64,000 nucleotides of DNA from Desulfosporosinus acididurans (GCF_001029285.1 NZ_LDZY01000011.1:1-64000); one strand, 5' to 3'; shown: positions 27,664 to 37,256, counted from the first letter of the stretch. Translations and numbers: made by a program. Notes: generated by a model from the sequence alone, not told the origin.

Positions 27664-28308
27664 TTAGGCTCTCGGGACTCCAGTATTCCCTCTTTGCGTA
27701 CTACCACTCAGAATTGGACCTGGATTAGGTATCACTTCCCTTTCAAAAGCCCAGTTTATACAAATGACACCAGACCACCAGAGGCCTAAACAACCGGCTA
27801 TAAGAGATAGCCAGGCGGCAATAGGGGCACAAATAGCTGGAGAAACCCAATCTAATTTCATTAGAGTAATGAAAATCGATGAGGTAATCATAGCCATCAT
27901 AATCAGATTCAAGTATAAAGGAGTGCGTTTGAAAAACGCCGGCGACCATAGTATTTGAGCAAGGGTCAGGCCAATCCATCCCCAGCCTTCAATTGTACCG
28001 TCAAATTTCAAACCAGCATGCCCGCCGAAATATTCCATCAGCATGGCAAGACCCGTTGCCAACATAAAATAGCCACTAAACCAGGTAAACAGGTTCCCTC
28101 CCAAAATATTATTAATGCGCAATTCAATGATTCCTACCACTATCTGAATAACAAAACCACCTAACAGCCACATGGCGAATATTGGCAGGCAGGTTGGTGC
28201 CACTCTTCCAGAAAGAAGGGCAAAAAACATGATTAAAGTTGTTCCTAACGCAACTAAACCGGCTGGACTAGGGTTGGCAAATGCTGAATCTTGGTGTTCG
28301 CCTGACAT
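27664..28308 (-). CDS. GPR1/FUN34/YaaH-family acetate/carboxylate transporter
   Basis: A 214-residue inner-membrane protein of the acetate uptake family (SatP/YaaH). The family signature NP-x-P-x-GL appears near the N-terminus (ANPSPAGLVALG) and six membrane helices follow. The ATG at 28306-28308 has GGAGGAGAG upstream; a longer reading of 51 extra residues is unsupported. It lies 197 bases after the acyl-CoA dehydrogenase gene in the same direction, and may import the short or aromatic acid that the operon degrades. The substrate is an inference. Confidence 0.9.
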   Translation of the reverse strand: MSGEHQDSAFANPSPAGLVALGTTLIMFFALLSGRVAPTCLPIFAMWLLGGFVIQIVVGIIELRINNILGGNLFTWFSGYFMLATGLAMLMEYFGGHAGLKFDGTIEGWGWIGLTLAQILWSPAFFKRTPLYLNLIMMAMITSSIFITLMKLDWVSPAICAPIAAWLSLIAGCLGLWWSGVICINWAFEREVIPNPGPILSGSTQRGNTGVPRA

Positions 28309-28505
28309 AAAATCTCTCCTCCCAATAATAACGTTTGGCCTAAAATTAACTAGTAGTCGTCTGAGGGCATCACTTGACTCTGTTCCCTCTAAGCGCTGCT
28401 TATTTTTTAAGGCAATACCACTCAATCCCCCAAGATATGCCAGTTGTTGCGAGCAATCCACCTTTATCCAGCCAAGTATCGATAAGACATCGCTTCAATC
28501 CCCTA

Positions 28506-30257
28506 TTAAACTACATACTTACCCGCTTCCGAAACAGCTGAAGCGATCTCTTGTCTCAGCGCTATAATATTCCGAGGAATATAGCGGTGTAACTTCGAAA
28601 GATTATCCAGATCGTTTGCTAGTTCTTGACCATCAGTCAATGTTGACAATACTTCTTTTGCAGACTTAACCAACATCTCTATGTTGGAATAAATATAGAC
28701 TGTGGCCATAATCCGTTTTAGTCTGGCGCCGGCTTCACCATCCGCAGCTATAGCTTTTTGGGCTCGCAGCCAGGCGCTTTCCATGGCAAACGTATACATG
28801 GCGATATCAGCTAAGCGGCCAATAATTTCTTGGTGCTTCAGTATTCCTGCCTCATATTTTTCAATACCCACTCCCAGAGTAAATAACAGAATATCCTTGG
28901 CAGCCTGAATCATCTGCTCTTCGTCTTTTCGAATTAAAACTCCATTGGCAACAAGCGCCTTAACCTTTTCTATAGCGGGCTGTAAGAGAATATCGCCTTT
29001 CAGGCCCCGACGAACCAGGGTATTTAAGGTCACAGTTCGGTTAACTTCATTGGTTCCCTCGAAAATACGGTAAATACGACAGTCCCGGTAAAGCCTTTCA
29101 ATCGGATATTCTGAAGTGAAACCGTATCCTCCGTGGATTTGGACTCCTTCATCCATCACAAAGCCTTGGATTTCAGTAGCTAGAACCTTATTTATAGAAC
29201 ATTCCATGGCATACTCTTCGATGCCTTTGGCCGCAACCTGCCCCCCGTTCGGACCAGAAAGATCTAAGCTATGAAGGATATTGCTCAACAGACCTCCAGT
29301 ACGATAAACCATGCTTTCCACAACATAAGTTCTAATGTTCATTTCCGCCAATTTCTCTTTAATCATTCCCATTTCGGCAATAGGTTTGTTAAACTGTCGG
29401 CGATCATTGGCGTAAGTGGCAGAAAGTTCCAGGGCATACTTATTATTACCCACCACATTAGCAGCCGTTTTATAGCGTCCCATGTTTAGGATATTAAACG
29501 CAATGACATGCCCTTTTCCGATTTCATAGAGTACATTTTCAACCGGAACCTTTACGTCCTCCAAAATAAGGCTGCTGGTATTTGAACTCTTAATGCCCAT
29601 CTTGTGTTCTTCAGGTCCCGTTGACAGGCCTTCCGAATCTCTTTCGACAATAAAACAAGTAAATTTTTCCCGGTCAATCTTGGCAAAAACCATGAATAGG
29701 TCGGCAATAGGTGCGTTGGTGATGAACTGTTTCGTGCCGTTCAGGATATAATGTTTGCCATCAGGACTTAATACCGCCCAAGTCTTGGCCGCCAGGGCAT
29801 CTGATCCTGCACCAGGCTCAGTCAAGGCATAGGCTGAGACCGTTTCACCGGCTGCAATGCCTGGCAGATACTTCATCTTTTGTTCCTGAGTGCCAAAGAA
29901 GACAATTGGCAGACTGCCAATGCCCGTTTGAGCTCCATGAGTCATGGCAAAACCGCCAGACCAACCCATACACTCGGCTACAACGCTGGTGCTGATTTTA
30001 TCCATCTCAAATCCGCCGTACTCTTCAGGAATATCGATTCCCAGCAGCCCTAACTCACCCGCTTCCAAAAGCAGCTGCTTGTTTAACCCTTCCTTTTTTG
30101 CTTCCATATCTTCGATAGTTGTCAGAATTCTATCTTTAACGAATCCTAGGGCGGTTCGAAAAATCATTTTATGCTCTTCAGCAAAATCCTCAGGAGTGAA
30201 AATATTGTTAGGGTCTGTTGGACCCAGGAGATAGCTCCCTCCTTTAGGCAGCTCCGA
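28506..30257 (-). CDS. Acyl-CoA dehydrogenase (long form, about 580 residues)
   Basis: FAD-dependent introduction of the alpha,beta double bond in an acyl-CoA, passing electrons to an ETF. The 583-residue protein has YALTEPGAGSDALA and GTKQFITNAPIADLF in the middle domain, and VQIHGGYGFTSEYPIERLYRDCR with IFEGTNEVNR in the C-terminal helical domain. About 180 extra C-terminal residues are present, as in the YusJ/VLCAD-like long form. GAGGTGGAG precedes the ATG at 30255-30257. It is the fifth gene of the sigma-54 operon, 32 bases after the enoyl-CoA hydratase gene. No etfAB genes are in the window. Confidence 0.93.
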   Translation of the reverse strand, partial: SELPKGGSYLLGPTDPNNIFTPEDFAEEHKMIFRTALGFVKDRILTTIEDMEAKKEGLNKQLLLEAGELGLLGIDIPEEYGGFEMDKISTSVVAECMGWSGGFAMTHGAQTGIGSLPIVFFGTQEQKMKYLPGIAAGETVSAYALTEPGAGSDALAAKTWAVLSPDGKHYILNGTKQFITNAPIADLFMVFAKIDREKFTCFIVERDSEGLSTGPEEHKMGIKSSNTSSLILEDVKVPVENVLYEIGKGHVIAFNILNMGRYKTAANVVGNNKYALELSATYANDRRQFNKPIAEMGMIKEKLAEMNIRTYVVESMVYRTGGLLSNILHSLDLSGPNGGQVAAKGIEEYAMECSINKVLATEIQGFVMDEGVQIHGGYGFTSEYPIERLYRDCRIYRIFEGTNEVNRTVTLNTLVRRGLKGDILLQPAIEKVKALVANGVLIRKDEEQMIQAAKDILLFTLGVGIEKYEAGILKHQEIIGRLADIAMYTFAMESAWLRAQKAIAADGEAGARLKRIMATVYIYSNIEMLVKSAKEVLSTLTDGQELANDLDNLSKLHRYIPRNIIALRQEIASAVSEAGKYVV

Positions 30258-30289
30258 CATAAATCTCCACCTCATTTTCCTTGAAATTT

Positions 30290-31069
30290 CTATTTGCCCG
30301 TATAGTTTGGCTTACGTTTTTCCAAAAATGCTCCCAGGCCTTCTTTGGCATCTTCACTAGCAAATGCAGTGATGAAGCATTGATTTTCATAATTTAAGGC
30401 CGAGCTGCTATCCAGATTAACCCCTGCCTGGATGGATTCCTTGGCCATCTTCATAGCTACAGAAGGTCTTACAGCCAATTTGGCGGCATAGTTCTGTGCC
30501 TCTTCCATTAAAACATCCACAGCGACTACTTTAGTAACAATGCCGAGTTTTTCTGCAGTCACCGCATCAATCATCTCGCCTCCATAAATCAATTCCTTGG
30601 CCCTGCCAACGCCGATTAGCCTCGGAAGACGTACGGTACCACCGCCGCCCGGTATGATCCCCAAACCGGTCTCGGGAAAAGCGATCTTTACGTTTTCAGC
30701 CGCAAAACGGAAGTCGCAAGCCAGTGCCAGCTCACATCCACCGCCAAAGGTTATCCCTGCAATCGCGGCTATAACCGGTTTTCCCAGGTTCTCTATTTTA
30801 TCAAAAGTCTTTCTGGAGCCCATATTAAAGTTATAGACTTCCACCGGACTCAGATAAGCCATTTCTGAAACATCAGCACCGGCCGCAAAGGCCTTGGAGC
30901 CCGATCCGGTGATAATAAGGACTTTTATAGAATTGTCTTCCGCAATTTCGTCTACAGCATGGCCTAGTTCCTTGAAAAGTTGACTATTTAAAGGATTCAT
31001 GGGCGGGCGGTTCAAAGTGATGGTAGCCACTCCATTTTCCTTAGCAAGCAGAATGGTCTCATAAGTCAT
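30290..31069 (-). CDS. Enoyl-CoA hydratase/isomerase (crotonase family)
   Basis: Adds water across the 2,3 double bond of enoyl-CoA. The 259-residue protein has the oxyanion-hole segments FAAGADVSEM and ITFGGGCELALACD and the catalytic Glu segment PETGLGIIPGGGGTVRLPRLIG, with both acidic residues in place. The ATG at 31067-31069 follows AAAGGGGAAAGA; a longer reading of 13 residues is less likely. It sits 49 bases after the 3-hydroxyacyl-CoA dehydrogenase gene in the same operon. Confidence 0.93.
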   Translation of the reverse strand: MTYETILLAKENGVATITLNRPPMNPLNSQLFKELGHAVDEIAEDNSIKVLIITGSGSKAFAAGADVSEMAYLSPVEVYNFNMGSRKTFDKIENLGKPVIAAIAGITFGGGCELALACDFRFAAENVKIAFPETGLGIIPGGGGTVRLPRLIGVGRAKELIYGGEMIDAVTAEKLGIVTKVVAVDVLMEEAQNYAAKLAVRPSVAMKMAKESIQAGVNLDSSSALNYENQCFITAFASEDAKEGLGAFLEKRKPNYTGK

Positions 31070-31118
31070 GGGTCTTTCCCCTTTCAAATTGTGAGTTTCA
31101 CTAGCCATTACGGCCAGA

Positions 31119-31982
31119 TTATTTCTTTACTCTATCCGTATACCAGCCAGCGCCGGTTTTGTCTCCCAGGCGTCCGGCTCTTATCATACTCTTCAAAGCA
31201 TGGGGAGCTTTCCATAGTTCTCTCCCGGTTTCAGCGTAGAAATAGTCCGTAACAAAGGCTGCAATATCAATTCCCGTCAAATCCATAAGTTCGAAGGGAC
31301 CCATGGGATAATTCAGACCCATCTTCACTGCGGTGTCGATGTCTTGGGGTGTCGCAACGCCTTCATCCACTAAACGAATAGCCTCCAGGAACTGGGGCAT
31401 CATACACCGATTTACGATAAAACCAGGAGTGTCTTTCTTTACTTCAACTGAGGTTTTACCTAAAGCCGATGCGAGATCAGCTGCTCTTTGCATCGTTTCA
31501 TCACTAGTCATAGCTCCCCGGATAAGTTCACAAAGGCGCATTACCTGAGCCGGATTAAAGAAATGTGTTCCCAGGAATTTGTCAGGACGGCTGGTGGAAG
31601 CTGCAAGAGCAGTAATCGACATAGATGATGTATTTGATCCCATAATGACTTCTGGTCTCAGAATCTTGTCAACTTTGGCAAGGGCTGTTTTTTTGATATC
31701 TAGGTCTTCAATGATTGCTTCAATAAAGAAATCAACCTCAGCAAAGTCCTCCAGATTCGTGGTTTTAGTAATCCTGGCTAATATGGCCTCTTTATCTTCA
31801 GCCGTGATTTTGCCTTTCGTAATACTTTTGTCCATGAGTTTTGTCATTTTAGCAACCCCGGCTTCAACAAATTTCATGTCGACATCACACAAGACCACTT
31901 CAAATCCCTTTTGAGCGGCCAGGTGGGCTATTCCCCCGCCCATTGCTCCTGCTCCTAATACTCCAATTTTCTTTATAGTCAT
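31119..31982 (-). CDS. 3-hydroxyacyl-CoA (3-hydroxybutyryl-CoA) dehydrogenase
   Basis: NAD(P)-dependent oxidation of 3-hydroxyacyl-CoA to 3-ketoacyl-CoA. The 287-residue protein has the Rossmann motif GVLGAGAMGGGIAHLAA at its N-terminus, the catalytic segment GTHFFNPAQVMRLCELI with its His, and FIVNRCMMPQF with NYPMGPFELMDLTGID in the C-terminal domain. Length and motifs match the Hbd/FadB2 type. It stands 60 bases after the CoA-transferase gene, and AGGAGGTAATTATAA supports the start. Confidence 0.94.
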   Translation of the reverse strand: MTIKKIGVLGAGAMGGGIAHLAAQKGFEVVLCDVDMKFVEAGVAKMTKLMDKSITKGKITAEDKEAILARITKTTNLEDFAEVDFFIEAIIEDLDIKKTALAKVDKILRPEVIMGSNTSSMSITALAASTSRPDKFLGTHFFNPAQVMRLCELIRGAMTSDETMQRAADLASALGKTSVEVKKDTPGFIVNRCMMPQFLEAIRLVDEGVATPQDIDTAVKMGLNYPMGPFELMDLTGIDIAAFVTDYFYAETGRELWKAPHALKSMIRAGRLGDKTGAGWYTDRVKK

Positions 31983-32042
31983 TTATAATTACCTCCTAAT
32001 TTAAGCCTTTGCTCTGTTTTCAACTTATAACGTTTTAGAACG

Positions 32043-33359
32043 TTAAACCACGATGCCCTTTTCTTTTAAAACTGCAAGTTCACTATCGTTAAGGCCGGCC
32101 AAAGATTTTAAGATGACGTCACTATCTTGTCCTATACTAGGGCCTCCCCTCCAGATCTTCTGCGGAGTACCGCCCATTTTAGGAGCAAACCCAAAACCGG
32201 TTACTTCTTTACCCAAAGTTTCATCAACATAATTGACAAAATTGCCCCGAGCTTGGTAGTGTGCGCTATTTGCAAGATCCTGTACAGTCCTCGGAAGAGC
32301 ACAGGCCACATTGAACTTACGTAAATGCTGGAATCCTTCTTCGGCTGTTCGCGCACCTACCCAATCCTCAATATATTTTTTAAATTCCTGTCCCTTAGGA
32401 GACTCAACTGCTTCCCGGGTGGCAGCGCAGACATGGTAAGGAAATCTCTTGGTATCAGTATCAATCGCTTGGACAAATTTATTGTAGGCAGGTTCTCCAT
32501 AGCTGCCGATATAGAGATAATTGTCTTTTGCCTTATACAAGTCTCCGGGCTGGAATATACCGGTTGCATTACCGCGCCGCCCTCTGATCATTCCCAACAA
32601 GAAGTAATTTACGAAGGTGTCATTCAGGCCTTTACTCATAGCTTCGATTTGAGCGACGTCAATAACCTGGCCCTTGCCAGTTGCTTTTGCACTGATATAG
32701 GCCATTAAAATTCCATAAGTTGCCTGGTAGGCGGTTATATAATCATTGATAAAGACAGAACCGTAGATAGGAGGTCCATCGGGAAATCCGTTTAAATTCA
32801 TCCACCCGCCTTCCAACTGGCCAATGGGGTCATAAGAACGCCGTGTGCTCCAGCCTTCAGCTTCGCCAAATTCCTTACGTCCAAAGCCGCTTATATGGCA
32901 TATAACCAGCGATGGATTGACTTTAAGCAGTTCTTCATCGTTTATTCCTAACTTTTCAGTCCAGACAATATTCTCCAAATAGACATCAACTTGCTTAATC
33001 AAAGCAAGGAATGCTTCTTTCGCCTCTGGAACTCTCAAGTCCCAATTAAACGTTAAGCTTAGTTTGTTTCTCCCCTCTTGAATCCAGCCTGTGCTTATTT
33101 TCTTATCTAAAGGTACTTCCGAGTCAGCAACTGCGATTTTATCCTCTTTCAGCGTAACCACCGGTGATTGGAGGCGGTAGGGGTCTCCGCCGGGACGTTC
33201 GACATGAATAACTTCTGCCCCATTCTCTGCCAATAACGTCGCAGCAAACGGTGCAGCGACTATTGTTCCAGTCATTAAAACGCGCATCCCCGACAGTGCG
33301 CCAAACTTTGGAATAAAGGCCGGTGCTGGAATTCTCTCCATAGTCTCCCATTCAGCCAT
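32043..33359 (-). CDS. Family III CoA-transferase (CaiB/BaiF)
   Basis: Moves CoA between carboxylic acids, here probably to activate the substrate of the pathway. The 438-residue protein has the N-terminal nucleotide-fold segment GMRVLMTGTIVAAPFAATLLAE, the VYLENI/LGINDEEL segment and SYDPIGQLEGG with the likely catalytic Asp. GGGGAGGATTATAAA precedes the ATG. No acyl-CoA ligase gene is present, so activation by CoA transfer fits. Single-gene family III transferases also occur in carnitine and bile acid pathways; the substrate is unknown. Confidence 0.9.
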   Translation of the reverse strand: MAEWETMERIPAPAFIPKFGALSGMRVLMTGTIVAAPFAATLLAENGAEVIHVERPGGDPYRLQSPVVTLKEDKIAVADSEVPLDKKISTGWIQEGRNKLSLTFNWDLRVPEAKEAFLALIKQVDVYLENIVWTEKLGINDEELLKVNPSLVICHISGFGRKEFGEAEGWSTRRSYDPIGQLEGGWMNLNGFPDGPPIYGSVFINDYITAYQATYGILMAYISAKATGKGQVIDVAQIEAMSKGLNDTFVNYFLLGMIRGRRGNATGIFQPGDLYKAKDNYLYIGSYGEPAYNKFVQAIDTDTKRFPYHVCAATREAVESPKGQEFKKYIEDWVGARTAEEGFQHLRKFNVACALPRTVQDLANSAHYQARGNFVNYVDETLGKEVTGFGFAPKMGGTPQKIWRGGPSIGQDSDVILKSLAGLNDSELAVLKEKGIVV

Positions 33360-33419
33360 TTTATAATCCTCCCCACAACGTATTTCGCATCAACTCGCCT
33401 GGAGCTGCCTAAGCTATAT

Positions 33420-34622
33420 TTAGTTCACTTTTACTACCAGAGATGCTCCTATATCACCTGCAGCACATCCGGTAAACGCGCCATAACCGCCCCCCTGTAC
33501 GGCTAGAGCTTCAATAAGTTCTATAACCGCTCTGCCTGCGGTTGGTCCCTGAGGATGTCCATAAATCATGGAAGATCCATAGTTATTAACAATTTTCTGG
33601 TTTACACCAAGTTTCTTGGATAGGTTTACATCATTGACCACAAATGGGTTATGAGTCTTAATCTGTGATAGGTCGGCTGCTTTGAGCCCAGCATCTTTTA
33701 AGGCTAGTTCCAAAGCCGGAACTGGGGCAGCTGCCATACGACCTGCTCCTACCCTCGTTATGGCATAGGATAAGATCTGCACCGTTATATTCGGATCTTT
33801 GCTTATTTCTTGGGCTCTTTCTTTAGTTGTTACAATCGTGCCGCAGTTTCCATCGGCGGGATGAGTTTGACTGCCGAAAGTAAGTACCCCATTAGGCGTC
33901 ACCGGTTTAAGCTTGGCCATCCCCTCTTTGGTGCTGGGCGTTACTCCCTCGTCTTCAGCAATTATTTGAATTTTTTTCTTGTTAAGGTGAGCTTCTAGAG
34001 GGAACATATAACGTTTTTGGAAGGCTCGGTCATTGGCCAGAGCATCCAGGTATTGTTCATATCTTAAAACTGCTATTTCATCACATTCTTCTCTAGTTAT
34101 GCCTGCTTCTTTAGCGACTGCTTCGGCTGTTTGAAACATTGCCAATCCAGCGCCTGGTGATGGATCACGTTCAAAATTATCCAGAACAATGTTTTCTGTA
34201 GACACCGCACCGGTGAGAGGATCAGGGCAAACTAATAAGGGTGTACTCGAAGTGCGGTCAACCGAAAGAGCAAAAATTTCTCCATGGGAGTCTGTCTCAA
34301 TATCCTTGGCTGCCAGCCCCAACGTCGTACATGAGGTCGCACATACTTGATTTATTTGCAAAGCCGGTATGTCTTTGCCCTGACGATCAAGAATAACTGC
34401 GGCGGAATAGGCATGTCCGTAAAAAGACAAAGGCTGAGCTGTCGTTATACCATAATAGAGAAAGTCTAATCCATTGGGGTCAATCTGTTTTTCGACAAAC
34501 CAGCGTCTGGCGGTAGAAGCCCCCAAAATAACGGAATTATCGCCTTTTAACGAACCGTTCCAGCGAACAAATGGTGAAGAGAAGTATCCCCCATAAGGAA
34601 TGTAAGCTTTCGTAAATTTCAA
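33420..34622 (-). CDS. Thiolase-family acyl-CoA acyltransferase
   Basis: Cleaves 3-ketoacyl-CoA with CoA, or runs the reverse condensation. The 400-residue protein has the nucleophile segment NQVCATSCTTLGLAA (Cys near 94), the NNYGSSMIYGHPQGPTAGR His motif and the C-terminal FTGCAAGDIGAS Cys motif. Two features differ from common thiolases: SS where GG/GA is usual in the His motif, and the CATSC context. It starts with TTG behind AAGGAGGTTATC. It is the first gene of the operon, about 150 bases downstream of a -24/-12 promoter. Confidence 0.9.
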   Translation of the reverse strand: MKFTKAYIPYGGYFSSPFVRWNGSLKGDNSVILGASTARRWFVEKQIDPNGLDFLYYGITTAQPLSFYGHAYSAAVILDRQGKDIPALQINQVCATSCTTLGLAAKDIETDSHGEIFALSVDRTSSTPLLVCPDPLTGAVSTENIVLDNFERDPSPGAGLAMFQTAEAVAKEAGITREECDEIAVLRYEQYLDALANDRAFQKRYMFPLEAHLNKKKIQIIAEDEGVTPSTKEGMAKLKPVTPNGVLTFGSQTHPADGNCGTIVTTKERAQEISKDPNITVQILSYAITRVGAGRMAAAPVPALELALKDAGLKAADLSQIKTHNPFVVNDVNLSKKLGVNQKIVNNYGSSMIYGHPQGPTAGRAVIELIEALAVQGGGYGAFTGCAAGDIGASLVVKVN

Positions 34623-34773
34623 TTTGATAACCTCCTTGTTTCATATTTTGTAAACCTGATGTTGAAATAAACCTCCTTCCATAAGCAACCTAGTCCCAAG
34701 TCCCCACTAAGCTGCTTACCATAGTTCATGAAATCAATCGGAATCGAACTATAATCAGGTTGATCAGTTATTA

Positions 34774-34790
34774 ATGCAACAAAGATGCCA
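34774..34790 (-). promoter_or_regulatory. Sigma-54 (-24/-12) promoter of the beta-oxidation operon
   Basis: On the minus strand TGGCATCTTTGTTGCAT matches the TGGCAC-N5-TTGCA consensus with the obligatory spacing. It reads towards the thiolase gene, and the adjacent upstream gene encodes a sigma-54 activator. The short palindromes CTTACAGTAAG (35055-35065) and GGTTC-N6-GAACC (35080-35095) could be activator sites. Confidence 0.88.
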
Positions 34791-34839
34791 AAACTGAACT
34801 TTATAAATTTTCAATAATTTCAGCCTGCTATAAGGCTTG

Positions 34840-34960
34840 TTCAGTGAACTCGTTCAGCTAAAGCCGAACATTTGGGCTTCAGGCGGAGACTCTAGCCCAC
34901 CTGAAGTTAACGAAGGACTCACCCCACTTACAAGAAAGTGAGGGTTATAAAAACTGGACA
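34840..34960. repeat. Copy 2 of a dispersed element with hairpins
   Basis: Begins with AGTGAACTCGTTCAGCTAAA, shared with 24449-24469. It then forms two hairpins: CTTCAGGC...CACCTGAAG (about 34881-34905) and CCCCACTT...AAGTGAGG (about 34922-34945). It lies just upstream of the sigma-54 promoter. The structure resembles a transposon end or a structured RNA; no transposase gene remains. Confidence 0.5.
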
Positions 34961-35121
34961 AAAATAAGGAAGAAATGACAAGAGCCATTCCTTCCTCCTG
35001 GTGCCGAAAATCACCGTTATAGTATTCTTTATTAATCAATTAACGACCAAATTACTTACAGTAAGCCCATTCAACTTGCGGTTCCATTTAGAACCAATTG
35101 GTGAATATCGTCACCATTTAT

Positions 35122-37236
35122 CTATCTTTTCTGATTATTTACTGAATTCTGTTTTGATATTCCATACTTTGCAGCTTTTTTAACAATGGTGGAATGATCA
35201 ACTTGGAGCAATTTTGCCATCTGCCTGGTTGTAAGATTCCCGCTATACGCTTTCTGTAGAAGCTGTTTCTCTAAACTTTCTATGGCATCCTGCAACGGAA
35301 CAATTCCTGAAACAAGGACTCCTGATGGTTTTACTGAAGTTTGGTTAAAATAAGAAGGCAAATCTCTCCTGTTAATTAAATATCCAGTACTAGTCACCAT
35401 TAGTCTCTCAATCAAGTTTTCTAATTCTCGAACATTTCCCAGCCAGTTATAATCCATTAATCTATCTATTACTTCCGAGGACACTCTTTTATTTTGGTCG
35501 TACTTTTTATTAAAAAGGTTGATGAAATGATTTATCAGAATCGGAATATCTTCCTTCCTTTCCCTTAAGGGAGGAACATGTATTGGCACTACATTTAGGC
35601 GATAATACAAATCTTCTCGAAATTCCTTTTTTCCCACTAAGTCCAAAAGGTTGCGATTGGTCCCAGCGATAAAGCGAACATCTATGGGGATAGATTTTTC
35701 ACTGCCAACACGAGTAATTTCCTTATTCTGTATGACGCGCAAGAGTTTGACCTGCATATTAAACGGCAAATCTCCTATTTCATCAAGGAAAATAGTCCCC
35801 CCATTAGCCAATTGAAACTGGCCTGCCTTTCCCTGTTTTTTAGCACCGGTAAACGCCCCGTAGTCATATCCAAATAATTCTGATTCCAACAGGTTCTCTG
35901 GTATAGCGCCACAATTCACTTTAATGTAGGGCTCATTACAGCGGCTGCTGTTTTTATGAATAGTCTCAGCAATTAGTTCTTTTCCTGTACCTGTCTCCCC
36001 TGTGATCAGAATAGTAGAATCGTAATGTGCTAGTTTTACCACCATACCTAGAAGACTCTTCATCTTTTCTGATTTAAAAATAATTTTATCAGAACCGCTA
36101 TACTGCAAGCGTAATGCGCGCAACTCACTTTCATAGTGTTGACTTAGGCCCTTAATTTCTTCAATTCTCTGTCGCAATTCATTTAATTCGGTTATATCCC
36201 GGACATTACATACTACTCGGTAAATATTCCCATGATCGTCAAAGCATAAATTGGCAGTTGTTAGATGAAGTCTGCCACTTTTATTGGTTTGGTGGGATAT
36301 GGTAACCGATTCTTTCCTCTCCAGCGCAAGCTTAACTGCAGATTCCGAGACCAATCCTTCTTTCTCAAAATCAATCATGCTTCGTTCAAGTATGTCCTCT
36401 CTCTTAACGCCAGTAACTTTCTCGAAGGCTTCATTTGTTCGAAGCACTATTCCATTGCCATCAGCAACTAGTATTCCATCAAAGGAAGAATTTATAATCA
36501 TATCCAGCTCGTTATTCAGGCTTTTATAGTGTTCTAATTCTTCGGCTATGTTATCCAATTCTGTCATATCCTGCAGAACCGCTACCGCCCCTATTATCTT
36601 ACCATCTTTTTTAATGGGGAAACGATTCGTTAAAAACCAACGATTGAAAACCATAATCTTTTGGGCGAGTTCCACTTTACCCGATTTAACTACCTCTTCT
36701 AATCCGCTTTCGGGAGCAATATTTTTAACATGAAGCCTCTTTAACTCTTCGGCTGTCATACCCAGAAATCTTTGAAAGGCGTCGTTTGTAACTTCAACAA
36801 AACCGTTTCGATCCACAGCTATTATTAAATTGTGAATGGAATTAATAATTGCTTCAAGTTCATAGGAGATTTTCGTATAAGATCTGAAAAATTTGTTGCC
36901 AAGATCCTTATGAGTGATTATACCCATAATTTTCTTTTCATCCACAACCAATAAATATTCTAAAGCGGGATTAAGATAATCTTCAATCGTATCATCTGGA
37001 TGCCCAATTACAACCCGATTGCTCATTATATCAGTTATCAAAGTAGATAAATTGCCTTTTTGGCTTACTAAATTTAAGATATGCCTATTGGTTAAAAGGC
37101 CTTCTATATTGCCTTTTTTATCGATCACCGGTGCGCAGTCCACATTTTTTTGTAACAATATAGCTGCCGCTTCTTGTACTGTAAGGTTGGTTTGTAATAT
37201 TACAGGATCATGCATTTTTATTTCCCTAAGCTTCAT
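35122..37236 (-). CDS. Sigma-54-dependent transcriptional activator (CBS-PAS-AAA+-Fis)
   Basis: A 704-residue enhancer-binding activator. The N-terminus (1-115) is a pair of CBS domains, which usually bind adenosyl ligands. Two PAS domains follow (about 120-230 and 240-350). The AAA+ domain has Walker A GETGTGKE (Lys near 418), the sigma-54 contact loop GAFTGA (near 457-462) and Walker B-like GGTIFLDEIGDLP. A Fis-type helix-turn-helix (RQMAKLLQVDHSTIVKKAAKYG) ends the protein. It is encoded immediately upstream of, and in the same direction as, a -24/-12 promoter, so it most likely activates the thiolase-to-transporter operon in response to a CoA-ester or redox signal. Confidence 0.95.
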   Translation of the reverse strand: MKLREIKMHDPVILQTNLTVQEAAAILLQKNVDCAPVIDKKGNIEGLLTNRHILNLVSQKGNLSTLITDIMSNRVVIGHPDDTIEDYLNPALEYLLVVDEKKIMGIITHKDLGNKFFRSYTKISYELEAIINSIHNLIIAVDRNGFVEVTNDAFQRFLGMTAEELKRLHVKNIAPESGLEEVVKSGKVELAQKIMVFNRWFLTNRFPIKKDGKIIGAVAVLQDMTELDNIAEELEHYKSLNNELDMIINSSFDGILVADGNGIVLRTNEAFEKVTGVKREDILERSMIDFEKEGLVSESAVKLALERKESVTISHQTNKSGRLHLTTANLCFDDHGNIYRVVCNVRDITELNELRQRIEEIKGLSQHYESELRALRLQYSGSDKIIFKSEKMKSLLGMVVKLAHYDSTILITGETGTGKELIAETIHKNSSRCNEPYIKVNCGAIPENLLESELFGYDYGAFTGAKKQGKAGQFQLANGGTIFLDEIGDLPFNMQVKLLRVIQNKEITRVGSEKSIPIDVRFIAGTNRNLLDLVGKKEFREDLYYRLNVVPIHVPPLRERKEDIPILINHFINLFNKKYDQNKRVSSEVIDRLMDYNWLGNVRELENLIERLMVTSTGYLINRRDLPSYFNQTSVKPSGVLVSGIVPLQDAIESLEKQLLQKAYSGNLTTRQMAKLLQVDHSTIVKKAAKYGISKQNSVNNQKR

Positions 37237-37256
37237 AACACTACCTCACATTTAAA

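Noticed and set aside
34854-35039. 61-residue frame over the hairpin element
   Set aside because: It covers the structured repeat and has a composition and start unlike a gene.
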